64,000 nt of DNA from Actinospineispora eucalypti (GTDB taxonomy: Bacteria > Actinomycetota > Actinomycetes > Mycobacteriales > Pseudonocardiaceae), in assembly GCA_014208095.1 (NCBI GenBank), contig JACHMT010000002.1, forward strand, positions 496,001 to 560,000. The letters run 5' to 3'. Of this stretch, positions 1 through 8,222 are shown piece after piece. Positions within the stretch are counted from its first letter, which is position 1. Every line of letters starts with the position of its first letter. The translations under genes and the position numbers were made by a program. The notes under the pieces were generated by a model. The model saw nothing but the letters and a program-made list of their open reading frames with translations. It was not told the origin of the DNA and made no database searches.

Positions 1-2
1 TC

Positions 3-389
3 CTGGCCAGCGGGCTCTACCAGTACTACGGCTACCAGCCGCTGGAGGTGGGCGGCTTCCCGCTCAACTGGCTGGTCATCAACTCACTGGGCTCGCTGTT
101 CGCCGCGGTGCTGGTGGCCCGGCTGCCCTGGTGGTTCACTGGCGCCCGCCGGCTTCTGCTGGTGCTGGTGCCGTACGTGACCTACTTCGCGTCCTGGGTG
201 GCGCACATGCCGCTGTTCCTGGCGCACAACGCCGACGTGTCCGACCCGGCCCGCCTCTTCGCGGCCGTGCTGTGCATCCTGCTCGGGCTGGTCGCAATGG
301 ACGCGCTGGTCCGGACCGGCGTGGCGCCGACTGTGGGTCACCGGCCCGCGGTGCCGGCCGATGACCCACAGCGCGCGTCGGTCAGGTGA
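3..389 (+). CDS. Integral membrane protein, C-terminal part (5' end outside window)
   Basis: The reading frame is open from the left edge, so the true start lies upstream. About 128 residues are visible. They contain at least three hydrophobic segments (roughly residues 19-35, 43-63 and 79-99), two of them ending in Trp/Arg-rich turns such as RLPWWFTGARR, and then a short polar tail. The segment FPLNWLVINSLG loosely resembles actinobacterial membrane proteins annotated as AveC-like spirocyclases, but I cannot confirm this from a fragment. The stop overlaps the 3' end of the convergent aldehyde dehydrogenase gene by 8 nt. Function is unknown. Confidence 0.6.
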   Translation: MASGLYQYYGYQPLEVGGFPLNWLVINSLGSLFAAVLVARLPWWFTGARRLLLVLVPYVTYFASWVAHMPLFLAHNADVSDPARLFAAVLCILLGLVAMDALVRTGVAPTVGHRPAVPADDPQRASVR

Positions 390-1821
390 AGATGGACTGG
401 GTCTGCTGGTAGTGGCCGATGGCCTCGGGGCCGAGCTCACGCCCGAGGCCGCTGGCCTTCACCCCGCCGAACGGAGCGGTCGGGTCGAGCATGAAGTTGT
501 TCAGCCCGATGCTGCCGGTCTGCACCCGCCGCGCGACGGCGAGGCCGCGCTCGTCGTCCCCGGTCCACACCGAGCCGCCGAGCCCGTAGTCGGAGTCGTT
601 GGCGATCCGCACGGCATCGTCGTCGTCGGCGTAGGGGATCAGCGACAGCACCGGGCCGAAGATCTCCTCCTGGGCGATGGTGTGGTTGTTGTCCACGTCG
701 GCGAAGATCGTCGGCTGGACGAACCAGCCCTTGTCCCGGTCCGGGCGGCCGCCGCCGACCACCACCCGGGCGCCCTCGGCCTTGCCCTTGGCGATGTAAC
801 CCTCCACCCGGTCCCGCTGCCGGTCGCTGGCCAGCGGGCCGACCTGGGTGGTCTCGTCCAGCGCGTCACCGACGGCCAGCGAGCCGGCCAGGGCGGCGAA
901 CACTTCGACCACCTCGTCGTAGCGCGAGCGGGGAGCGAGCACCCGGGTGCCCAGGAAGCAGGTCTGCCCGTTGTTCAGCAGGGTCGCGGTGAACAGCTTC
1001 TCGCCGATGGCGGCCAGGTCCAGCTGGGCGTCGTCCAGCACGATCGCGGCCGACTTGCCGCCCAGCTCCAGGGTCACCGGCCGGAGCAGCCGCCCGCACA
1101 CCTCGCCGATGCTGCGCCCGGCCGCCGTGGAGCCGGTGAACGAGACCTTGTCGATGCCCGGGTGGGACACCAGGTAGGCGCCGATCTCCCGGCCGCCGGG
1201 CACCCAGTTGATCACCCCGGCCGGGATGCCGGCCTCGCTGGCCGCCTCGGCCAGTGGCACCGAGTCGAGCACGGTCTCCGGCGACGGCTTGATCACCAGC
1301 GTGCAGCCGGCGGCCAGCGCGGGCGCGTACTTGAACGCGGCCAGCGACTGCGGGAAGTTCCACGGCACGATCGCGCCGACCACACCGATCGGGTATCGGC
1401 GCACGATGGTGGTGCCGCCGAGCAGGCCGGGACGACGTTCCTCCGGCTCGGCCTGCCGGATCACCCCGGCGTAGTAGCGCAGCAGCACCGAGGGGAAGAC
1501 CCCTTCGAAACGCGAGGAGATGGCAACCGGCATGCCGTTCTGCGCGCTGACCAGCTTGGCGATCTCCTGGCCCCGCTTGTCCAGGGCGTCGGCGAACCGC
1601 TCCAGCGCGGCCGCCCGGTCGGTCGGCGCCCAGCGCGCCCAGCCGTCCGGGTCCTCGAAGGCCGCCCGCGCCGCCGCGACGGCGGCGTCCACGTCGGCCT
1701 CCTGGGCCTCGGGCACGGAGCCGATGATCTCCTCGGTGCTGGCCGAGCGCACCTCGATCCGCTGGCCGGAGCTGGGTGACGCCCACTCGCCGCCGATGAA
1801 CAGGGTGTCGTGCTGCGACAT
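382..1821 (-). CDS. NAD(P)-dependent aldehyde dehydrogenase
   Basis: The 479-residue product has the usual length for the aldehyde dehydrogenase superfamily, soluble enzymes that oxidise aldehydes to carboxylates. Family signatures are in order: PWNFP near residue 150, the general-base motif LELGGKSA near 250, FTGST just before it, and the nucleophilic cysteine in NNGQTC near 285. The C-terminal part has EEIFGPVL and FGGVKASG. The ATG at 1821 is chosen because AAAGGAG lies 6-8 nt upstream; an in-frame start 15 codons earlier lacks such a site. The gene stands alone, and a small palindrome at 1921-1931 lies in its upstream region. The substrate cannot be told from sequence. Confidence 0.93.
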   Translation of the reverse strand: MSQHDTLFIGGEWASPSSGQRIEVRSASTEEIIGSVPEAQEADVDAAVAAARAAFEDPDGWARWAPTDRAAALERFADALDKRGQEIAKLVSAQNGMPVAISSRFEGVFPSVLLRYYAGVIRQAEPEERRPGLLGGTTIVRRYPIGVVGAIVPWNFPQSLAAFKYAPALAAGCTLVIKPSPETVLDSVPLAEAASEAGIPAGVINWVPGGREIGAYLVSHPGIDKVSFTGSTAAGRSIGEVCGRLLRPVTLELGGKSAAIVLDDAQLDLAAIGEKLFTATLLNNGQTCFLGTRVLAPRSRYDEVVEVFAALAGSLAVGDALDETTQVGPLASDRQRDRVEGYIAKGKAEGARVVVGGGRPDRDKGWFVQPTIFADVDNNHTIAQEEIFGPVLSLIPYADDDDAVRIANDSDYGLGGSVWTGDDERGLAVARRVQTGSIGLNNFMLDPTAPFGGVKASGLGRELGPEAIGHYQQTQSIFT

Positions 1822-1920
1822 GCTTTCTCCTTTGAAGGTCCGCGGGTGCGCCGGGACGGAGCGCACAAGGCCGCGACTGCGTCGTCCGGCGGCGCGGCCA
1901 TGGGCCTTCAGCCTAGTACG

Positions 1921-1931
1921 GAACAGTGTTC
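1921..1931. promoter_or_regulatory. Possible operator upstream of the aldehyde dehydrogenase
   Basis: GAACA-G-TGTTC is an 11-bp palindrome about 100 bp upstream of the aldehyde dehydrogenase start. Arms of this kind are common in TetR-type operators, but no regulator gene is adjacent and the match is short, so this is weak. Confidence 0.3.
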
Positions 1932-2012
1932 TCTTAGGAGGGATCTACCACCCCCCTTCGAGAGAAGACCGAAACCGGGTGGGCGGCCGGCGCGCGTGCC
2001 GCTACGGTATGA

Positions 2013-2149
2013 CCGACCGCGACCCTGCCCGAGGAGGTGAGCCCCCATGAACGCAGTACGCACCTGGGTGCTCCTCTCGTCCCGGTCGGGCGGCTGATGT
2101 AGCTGTCGCCAGGGGTGCCCGTCATGACCGGCACTTCTGAAAGGCGACA
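2013..2149 (+). promoter_or_regulatory. Putative translational attenuator (alternative RNA hairpins)
   Basis: Four mutually pairing segments are visible. CCGACCG (2013-2019) can pair with CGGTCGG (2083-2089) inside the leader ORF. GGCG-GCT (2091-2097 region) can pair with AGC and CGCC at 2101-2110. TGTCGCC (2104-2110) pairs perfectly with GGCGACA (2143-2149), which overlaps the GNAT Shine-Dalgarno (AAGG, 2141-2144). Inside that stem, GTGCC (2115-2119) pairs with GGCAC (2130-2134). In the default fold the GNAT start at 2153 would be masked. A ribosome paused in the leader ORF could free segment 2091-2097 to open it. The pairings are seen by eye; the switching is inferred. Confidence 0.5.
2047..2097 (+). 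CDS. Putative leader peptide (16 codons) of the GNAT/IF-1 operon
   Basis: A very short reading frame, MNAVRTWVLLSSRSGG, starts 6 nt after a near-perfect Shine-Dalgarno sequence (GAGGAGGTG, 2031-2039), which is stronger than that of the gene it precedes. It ends at TGA 2095-2097, only 6 nt before a hairpin (2104-2149) that covers the ribosome binding site of the next gene. Strong RBS, short frame and following hairpin together fit a translated leader of a translational attenuator of the erm type. The peptide has one Trp and two Arg codons but no run of one amino acid, so the stalling signal, if any, is unknown. It could also be a chance short frame. Confidence 0.5.
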   Translation: MNAVRTWVLLSSRSGG

Positions 2150-2152
2150 ACC

Positions 2153-2926
2153 ATGGAATCTGTGCATTCCGATGCCCGGCGCGCGGTGATCACCCGGGTC
2201 GCCGAGGGGCACTGGCGCGCTGTGGCGGACGACCGGGAGATCGGTCGCGGCGAGGCGTCACGGCGGCCCGACGGGCGAATCTTCCTCAGCATCGACGCCT
2301 GGCACGGCGTGGCCTTCGACCGGCTCGTCGAGGCCATGTTGGCGGAGCTGCCGAGGCCGCTCCACACGATGGTCGACGGGACCGACCATGACTCGACCGC
2401 CCGGTGGGAACGGGCCGGGATGGCGGTCCGCCGCCGTGAGTGGCTGTACCAGCTGCCCACCACCTCCCGGCCCGAAGTAGTGCCGCCCCCGGCGGGGGTG
2501 ACCCTGCTGCCCGCCGGCGCGGCCGATGAGGGCCCGCTGCGGGAGGCGTACGCCGCGATCCGGGCCGAGATCGAGGCGGGCGTCGGCTGGGCCGCGATGC
2601 CGGTCCAGGTGCCGGCCCAACCGGCCGGGGCCCCGATGGACCCGTCGCGGTACGCGGTGGCGGCCGGGCCCGACCGGTACGAGGGGCTGGTCCGCGTGGT
2701 GGCGCGGCGCCGGCACGCCCGGATCGGGCTGGTCGCGGTCCGGGCCGACCGGCGCCGCCGGGGGATCGGTCGCGCGCTGCTGGCCGACGTGCTCGCCGCG
2801 CTGCACCGCGGCGGGATCGACACCGCATCCGCCGATATCGACGAGTCCAATGTGGCAGCGATGGCGCTGTTCGAGGGCCTCGGCGGGCGGCGCGCGGGCA
2901 GCGGGCTGGAACTGGTGATCCGATGA
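2153..2926 (+). CDS. GNAT family N-acetyltransferase
   Basis: The 257-residue protein carries an acetyl-CoA-binding GNAT core in its C-terminal half. It has a beta4 strand IGLVAVRADR, the pyrophosphate loop RRRRGIGRALL near residues 200-210, and motif B DESNVAAMALFEGLG near 230-245. The N-terminal 150 residues may form a second, degenerate acetyltransferase half with the W-R-E-W pattern around residue 95. It probably acetylates an amine on a small molecule or protein; the substrate is unknown. The last codon and stop overlap the IF-1 start (ATGA), so the two are translationally coupled. The upstream hairpin at 2104-2149 covers its ribosome binding site. Confidence 0.85.
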   Translation: MESVHSDARRAVITRVAEGHWRAVADDREIGRGEASRRPDGRIFLSIDAWHGVAFDRLVEAMLAELPRPLHTMVDGTDHDSTARWERAGMAVRRREWLYQLPTTSRPEVVPPPAGVTLLPAGAADEGPLREAYAAIRAEIEAGVGWAAMPVQVPAQPAGAPMDPSRYAVAAGPDRYEGLVRVVARRRHARIGLVAVRADRRRRGIGRALLADVLAALHRGGIDTASADIDESNVAAMALFEGLGGRRAGSGLELVIR

Positions 2927-3147
2927 GCCGGGGTTCGGGAGGTATCGAGGTCGAGGGCACCGTGGTCGAGGCCCTGCCCAATGCGACCTTCCACGTGGAG
3001 CTGGAGAACGGGCACAAGGTGCTCGCCCACATCAGCGGGAAGATCCGGAAGAATTACATCAAGATCGTCCTGCTGGACCGGGTGCTCGTGGAGATCAGCC
3101 CGTACGACCTCACGCGCGGCCGGATCCTGTTCCGCTACCGGACTTGA
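2923..3147 (+). CDS. infA: Translation initiation factor IF-1 (probably an extra copy)
   Basis: This 74-residue S1/OB-fold protein contains the IF-1 signatures IEVEGTVVEALPNATFHVELENGH (written here as IEVEGTVVEALPNA then FHVELENGH), VLAHISGKIR and ISPYDLTRGRI. IF-1 binds the A site of the 30S subunit during initiation. Actinobacteria usually carry infA in the ribosomal-protein region beside rpmJ, rpsM and rpsK. None of these is here, and the gene is instead fused by a 4-nt overlap to a GNAT gene. I therefore infer an accessory IF-1 paralog. Residues KNYIKIVLLDRV differ from the commoner IRILPEDRV-type segment. A strong hairpin terminator follows at 3169-3209. Confidence 0.9.
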   Translation: MSRGSGGIEVEGTVVEALPNATFHVELENGHKVLAHISGKIRKNYIKIVLLDRVLVEISPYDLTRGRILFRYRT

Positions 3148-3168
3148 TCGGCTGACGTGAACGTTCGG

Positions 3169-3209
3169 CCTGGGGTGACCACCGCCGGCGGCGCGGCGAT
3201 CACCCCAGG
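3169..3209. terminator. Hairpin terminator downstream of infA (possibly bidirectional)
   Basis: CCTGGGGTGA (3169-3178) and TCACCCCAGG (3200-3209) form a perfect 10-bp stem with a G+C-rich loop that can fold further. There is no U-tract, as is usual in actinobacteria. The right arm contains the stop codon of the ABC-transporter remnant on the other strand. Confidence 0.65.
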
Positions 3210-3313
3210 TCGCGGCGCCGCAACCCGGCCAGGCCGAACCCGGCCAGCCCGTCCAGCGCCCGGGTGTGCCCGAAGGTCTTCACCAGGCCACTGGCCTGAA
3301 TCACCGCGGTCAT
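3200..3313 (-). pseudogene. Remnant of a deleted ABC transporter gene pair
   Basis: A 37-codon frame begins MTAVIQASGLVKTFGHTRAL, which matches the N-terminus of drug-type ABC ATPases up to just before the Walker A loop. It then runs directly into LAGFGLAGLRRRDLG, which looks like the last transmembrane helix and charged tail of an ABC-2 type permease. The simplest reading is an in-frame deletion between the 5' end of the ATPase gene and the 3' end of its permease partner. The piece has no Walker A, signature or Walker B motif and cannot be functional as an ATPase. It lies against the terminator of infA. Confidence 0.55.
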
Positions 3314-3355
3314 TTCGTGTCTTCCCAGGCGCCGATCTGGGTGTTTACTGAGCTG

Positions 3356-4486
3356 GTGCGCAGTTTGATCTACGTCCGGAAGCGGACTCTGGAGTGGCGC
3401 GAGGTCCCCGACGCCGTTCTCGAGGCCGACACCGATGTACTGGTACGGCCCTTCGCGGTGGCCCGCTGCGACCTCGATGTCGCGTTCCTTCGACACGACC
3501 TCGGGCGCCCGATGAGGCTTGGACATGCCGCTCGGGTACTGGATCGGCGAGTGCTCACCGACCTCGGGCGCCGACCGTTCACCGGGCCTTTCCCGTTCGG
3601 GCACGAGTGCGTGGCCGAGGTGGTGCGGACCGGCGGAGAGGTGCGGTCGGTGACTCCGGGAGACGCGGTGATCGTTCCGTTCCAGATCTCCTGTGGCCGG
3701 TGCACAGCATGCTCACAGGGACTGACGGCGGCCTGCGGCACCGACCGGCGTACTCCGATCTCGATGTACGGGCTGGGCACCGCGACGGGCGGATGGGGCG
3801 GCACCATGAGCGATCTCCTGCGGGTGCCTCACGCCGACCACATGCTGGTGCGGGTCCCCGAGGGTGTGGATCCGGTGGCGCTCGCCAGCGCGAGCGACAA
3901 CATCCCGGACGGCTGGCGGTCGGTCGCGGCTCCGCTTGCGCGTTTCCCCGGCGCCCCGGTGTTGGTGCTCGGTGGCCGGGCCCGCAGCGTCGGCCTCTAC
4001 GCCGCCGCAAGCGCGCTCGCCCTCGGCGCCGAACGTGTCGACTACCTCGACTCCAGCCGGGAACGGCTCAGCATCGCCGCCGCTCTCGGCGCCACACCCC
4101 TGACCAGGATCGGCCGACCAGGCTGGCCACGGCCCGGTTCAACGGCGCGCTACCCGATCGTCGTGGACGCCAGCGGCGAACGGGGAGCACTCCGCCACGC
4201 ACTGCGCTCGCTCACCCCCGGCGGCGTCTGCACCTCGGTGGCGCCGTACTTCGAATCCGGAACACGACTGCCGTTGTGGACCATGTACGTCAACCAGGCC
4301 AGCTTCGTCACCGGCCTGGCCAACGCGCGAGCCGAACTCCCGGCGGTATTGGACGCCGTCACGGCCGGCAGGCTCCGACCGGAATTGGTCACCGGCGTGG
4401 TGGCCGACTGGTCCGATGCGCCGCGGGCGTTGCTCGACCCCACGACCAAGGTCGTGGTTCGCCGGGCCCGTGCGCACACCCGCTGA
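3356..4486 (+). CDS. Zinc-dependent medium-chain alcohol dehydrogenase
   Basis: The 376-residue product belongs to the zinc-containing MDR superfamily. A catalytic-zinc cysteine is in ARCDLD (near residue 40), the GHECVAEV motif is near 85, and the structural-zinc quartet is in CGRCTACSQGLTAAC near 118-132. The Rossmann segment is VLVLGGRARSVGLYAA near 205, where the usual GxGxxG reads GGRARSVG. The GTG at 3356 is chosen because MDR proteins begin just before the beta strand LIYVRKRTLEW; an upstream in-frame ATG would add 30 residues that overlap the ABC remnant. Codon use looks less extreme in G+C than the neighbours. The substrate is unknown. Confidence 0.85.
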   Translation: MRSLIYVRKRTLEWREVPDAVLEADTDVLVRPFAVARCDLDVAFLRHDLGRPMRLGHAARVLDRRVLTDLGRRPFTGPFPFGHECVAEVVRTGGEVRSVTPGDAVIVPFQISCGRCTACSQGLTAACGTDRRTPISMYGLGTATGGWGGTMSDLLRVPHADHMLVRVPEGVDPVALASASDNIPDGWRSVAAPLARFPGAPVLVLGGRARSVGLYAAASALALGAERVDYLDSSRERLSIAAALGATPLTRIGRPGWPRPGSTARYPIVVDASGERGALRHALRSLTPGGVCTSVAPYFESGTRLPLWTMYVNQASFVTGLANARAELPAVLDAVTAGRLRPELVTGVVADWSDAPRALLDPTTKVVVRRARAHTR

Positions 4487-4507
4487 ATGAGCGTTTGAAC
4501 GGGCTGG

Positions 4508-5098
4508 TCAGTTGGGCAGGGTGGCGAGCAGGGCGGTTGCGGCGGCTCTGGCCTGGTCGGTTCGTTCGGGCTGGTCCACGCCCTGCGCCTGGAAGGCCCA
4601 GTGCGCCTCGATGAGGCAGAGCAGCCCGTAGGCGACCGCGTCCGCCTGGGCCTCCGTGGCGGCCGGGTGGGCAGTGCGCAGCAACCGGGCCACCGGCGGC
4701 AGCCACCGCTCGTTCCACAGTGCGCGCAACCGGTCCCGCACCCGGTCGTCCCGGCCGGCCAGCGCCACCAGGTCCAGCCAGATCAGCAGGTCCCGCCCGC
4801 TCCGGTAGAAGCCCGGCCCGAACGCGAGGTGCACCTTCTCCCGCGGCGACTCGTCCCCGGCCAGGAACATGCGGTCGCCGTACGAGCCGACGAACTCGTC
4901 GATGAACGCGGTGACCAGGCCGGTGCGGTCCTTGAAGTAGTGGAAGACCAGGGTGCGCGGCACCTCGGCGGCGGCGGCCACCTCGGCGGCGGTGACGTCC
5001 GCCAGGCCTGTGCGCGCCACCACGCCGGCCATGGCACCCAGGATCTCCGCCCGGCGTTGACCGGCCAGGCTCGGTCGGCCTACTTTATTGACTGTCAC
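4508..5098 (-). CDS. TetR family transcriptional regulator
   Basis: The 196-residue protein has an N-terminal TetR DNA-binding domain (RRAEILGAMAGVVARTG, then the helix-turn-helix VTAAEVAAAAEVPRTLVFHYF) and a variable C-terminal ligand domain. It is divergent from the saccharopine-dehydrogenase-like gene, with a 30-nt gap. The best start is the GTG at 5098, which lies inside the palindrome at 5086-5109 and has no Shine-Dalgarno, so the mRNA may be leaderless and tightly autorepressed. The probable target is its own promoter and that of the divergent gene. Confidence 0.88.
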   Translation of the reverse strand: MTVNKVGRPSLAGQRRAEILGAMAGVVARTGLADVTAAEVAAAAEVPRTLVFHYFKDRTGLVTAFIDEFVGSYGDRMFLAGDESPREKVHLAFGPGFYRSGRDLLIWLDLVALAGRDDRVRDRLRALWNERWLPPVARLLRTAHPAATEAQADAVAYGLLCLIEAHWAFQAQGVDQPERTDQARAAATALLATLPN

Positions 5099-5109
5099 GA
5101 CAATCAATA
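5086..5109. promoter_or_regulatory. TetR operator between the divergent genes
   Basis: A 24-bp imperfect palindrome has arms TATTGA-x-TGTC and GACA-x-TCAATA, with mismatches only at one position per arm and at the two central bases. It is notably A+T-rich for this window and spans the TetR start codon. It is a natural binding site for the adjacent regulator. Confidence 0.7.
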
Positions 5110-5128
5110 TATGTGAAGAGGTGGCGGG

Positions 5129-6338
5129 ATGCGAATACTTGCCCTGGGTGGCGCGGGTGGGATGGGCCGGTACGCCTGCCGGGTCGCCGCCGGCTGGCCC
5201 GAGGTGACCGAGCTGGTGGTGGCCGACCTCGCGGCCGGCGCCGCGCGGGACTTCGCCGCCGAGCTGGGCCCGCGGGCCCACGGCGTCGGACTGGACGTAC
5301 GGGACGCTCCGGCCCTGGCCGCCATGCTCGCCGAGGCCGACGTCGTGGTCAACACGGTCGGCCCGTACTTCCGCTTCGGCGTGCCGATCCTCACCGCCGC
5401 GATCGACGCCGGCTGCCATTACCTGGACATCTGTGACGACTGGGAACCGACCCTGGACATGCTCGAGCTGACCGAGCGGGCCCGGGCGGCCGGGGTGACC
5501 GCGGTCGTCGGCATGGGCGCCAGCCCCGGAGTGGCCAACCTGCTCGCCGTCCAGGCGGCCGCCGCGCTGGAGCGTCCCGAGGAGATCGTCACCGGGTGGA
5601 GCCTGGAGGCCGCTCAGCCGGACGAAGCGGGCGGCGCGGGCGGAGCCGCCGAGGTGAGTGCGGCGCTGATCCACGGGGTGCGCCAGATGACCGGCACGAT
5701 CCGGGTGGTCCGGGACGGCCGGCCGGTGGACGAGCGGCCGCTGCGGCGGTTCACCGTGGACTATCCGGGCGTCGGTCCCCGACCGCTGTGGACCTTCGGC
5801 CACCCCGAGGCGGTCACCCTCGCCGGCGTTATCCCCGGCGCTCGGACCAGCGTGAACGCCATGTTCGCCGGCGGAGCGTTCATCGGGCTCGTGCGAGCGC
5901 TGCGCTGGGCCGTGGACCGGCGGGTGCTCACCCCGGAACGGGCCGCGCGGGTGATCGCGCTGGCCGAGCGCCGGCTGCCCGCACCCGCGCCGCACACGCT
6001 GCTGCCGCCGGACGGCCTGCCACCGTTGTTCGCGCTGGTCACCGGCAGCCACGAGGGCCGTCCGGTCCGCGCCGCCGCGACCCTGCTGCGCGCCCCCGGC
6101 ATGACCATGGGAGCACTCACCGGGGTACCGCTGGCGGCGGCCCTGCGCCTGCTGGTCACCGGGCGGCTGGACCGGCCCGGGGTGTCCCCGCCGGAGGCCG
6201 CGCTGGACCCGGCGGAGTTCTTCGCCGAGCTGGCCGAGCACTGCCCGGGCGCGGGGCCGATGACCCTGCTCACCACCAGCTGGGAGCCGTCGGCCGGCGA
6301 GCGGTACCGCACGGCGATCGGCGCGGCCCGTGCGGCTC

Positions 6339-6355
<17 letters not shown>
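5129..6355 (+). CDS. Saccharopine dehydrogenase-like NAD(P)-binding oxidoreductase
   Basis: The 408-residue protein starts with a Rossmann fold (MRILALGGAGGMGRYACR) followed by DVVVNTVGPYFRFG and HYLDICDDWE, which are typical of the saccharopine dehydrogenase NADP-binding family. Related actinobacterial proteins act on diverse or unknown substrates, so a lysine-pathway role is not implied. The ATG at 5129 follows GAAGAGGTGG by 5 nt. It is divergent from a TetR gene with an intervening operator, so it is probably the repressed target. Its 3' end overlaps the convergent SIS-domain gene by 17 nt. Confidence 0.82.
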
Positions 6356-7397
<1,042 letters not shown>

Positions 7398-7432
7398 TGG
7401 TTCTCCAAGGCTTGCGCAGTTGCCGGTGAGGA

Positions 7433-7448
7433 CTGTACCAATGGTTCA
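7433..7448. promoter_or_regulatory. GntR operator, site 2 (ACCANTGGT type)
   Basis: CTGTACCAATGGTTCA shares 13 of 16 bases with site 1 and lies 44 bp from it, about four helical turns, just upstream of the GntR ribosome binding site. It probably controls the gntR-symporter transcript and autoregulation. Confidence 0.7.
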
Positions 7449-7464
7449 TCCCTGAGGAGGCTTG

Positions 7465-8196
7465 ATGAAGTACCTCCGGCTGCGTGACGAGCTGCTCGAG
7501 CGGCTGCGCGCGATGGCCCCCGGCGAGCCGTTGCCCCCGGAGCGGGAGCTGGCCCGGCAGCTGCGGGTGAGCCGGACAACCCTGCGCCGGGCGCTGGACG
7601 ACCTGGTGTCCACCGGTGCGGTGCGCCGCCGGCACGGCGCCGGCATCTTCGCGGTCGGCCCGAAGATCGTGCAGCCGCTGACCGCCACCTCCTTCACCGA
7701 GGACATGCGCGCGCGGGGCATGCGCCCGGACACCCGGGTCATCGAGTTCGGCGTGGTGCTGGCCGGCGCCCGGCTGGGCCGGCGGCTGGAGGTGTCCCCG
7801 TCGGCCGAGGTGGTGCGGGCGCTGCGGTTGCGGCTGGCCGACGACGAGCCGATGGCGCTGGAGATGCTGCACGTGCCGGCCGAGCTGGTGCCCGGGCTGG
7901 ACGCCGAGACCCTGGGCGAGGCGTCGTTCTACCAACTGCTGGCCGAACGGTTCGGCCACCCGGTGGTGAACGGCCGGCAGAGCATCGAGCCGACGGTCAC
8001 CGACCACGACGAGTCGGAGCTGCTCACCGTGCCGCTGCACTCGCCGGCGCTGTTGTTCGAGCGCACGTCCCGGGACGCGGACGGCCAAGTGCTGGAGTTC
8101 GTCCGGGCCGTCTACCGGGGTGACCGGTACCGCATCGAGACCGAGATTTCGCTGCTTCCGGTGGTGGCACCGGGATTGATGTCCGGTTTGGCCTAG
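7465..8196 (+). CDS. GntR family regulator, HutC/DasR subfamily
   Basis: This 243-residue protein has an N-terminal winged helix (PPERELARQLRVSRTTLRRALDDLVSTGAVRRRHGAG) and a C-terminal UTRA ligand domain (about residues 75-235, with TSFTEDMRARGM near its start and EFVRAVYRGDRYR near its end). HutC-type regulators of this sort often sense phosphorylated amino sugars. The ATG at 7465 follows GAGGAGG by 4 nt. It is the obvious candidate to bind the three ACCANTGGT palindromes that flank this cluster and thus control amino-sugar uptake and breakdown. The symporter follows 26 nt downstream. Confidence 0.92.
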   Translation: MKYLRLRDELLERLRAMAPGEPLPPERELARQLRVSRTTLRRALDDLVSTGAVRRRHGAGIFAVGPKIVQPLTATSFTEDMRARGMRPDTRVIEFGVVLAGARLGRRLEVSPSAEVVRALRLRLADDEPMALEMLHVPAELVPGLDAETLGEASFYQLLAERFGHPVVNGRQSIEPTVTDHDESELLTVPLHSPALLFERTSRDADGQVLEFVRAVYRGDRYRIETEISLLPVVAPGLMSGLA

Positions 8197-8222
8197 GGCG
8201 GTTCGAGCTTCGAGGGGAAGCG

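Noticed and set aside
361..1779. A 472-residue + strand frame opposite the aldehyde dehydrogenase
   Set aside because: Mirror of a conserved gene, with no RBS or domain.
1822..2010. A possible small gene or regulatory RNA between the aldehyde dehydrogenase and the leader ORF
   Set aside because: Only fragments of frames, no consistent codon bias and no stable hairpin by eye.
3169..3209. Inverted repeat considered as a transposon end
   Set aside because: There is no transposase, no target duplication and no partner repeat. Its position right after infA fits a terminator.
3266..3355. An upstream ATG extending the alcohol dehydrogenase by 30 residues
   Set aside because: It overlaps the ABC-transporter remnant and is not expected for MDR proteins. 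GTG 3356 is preferred.
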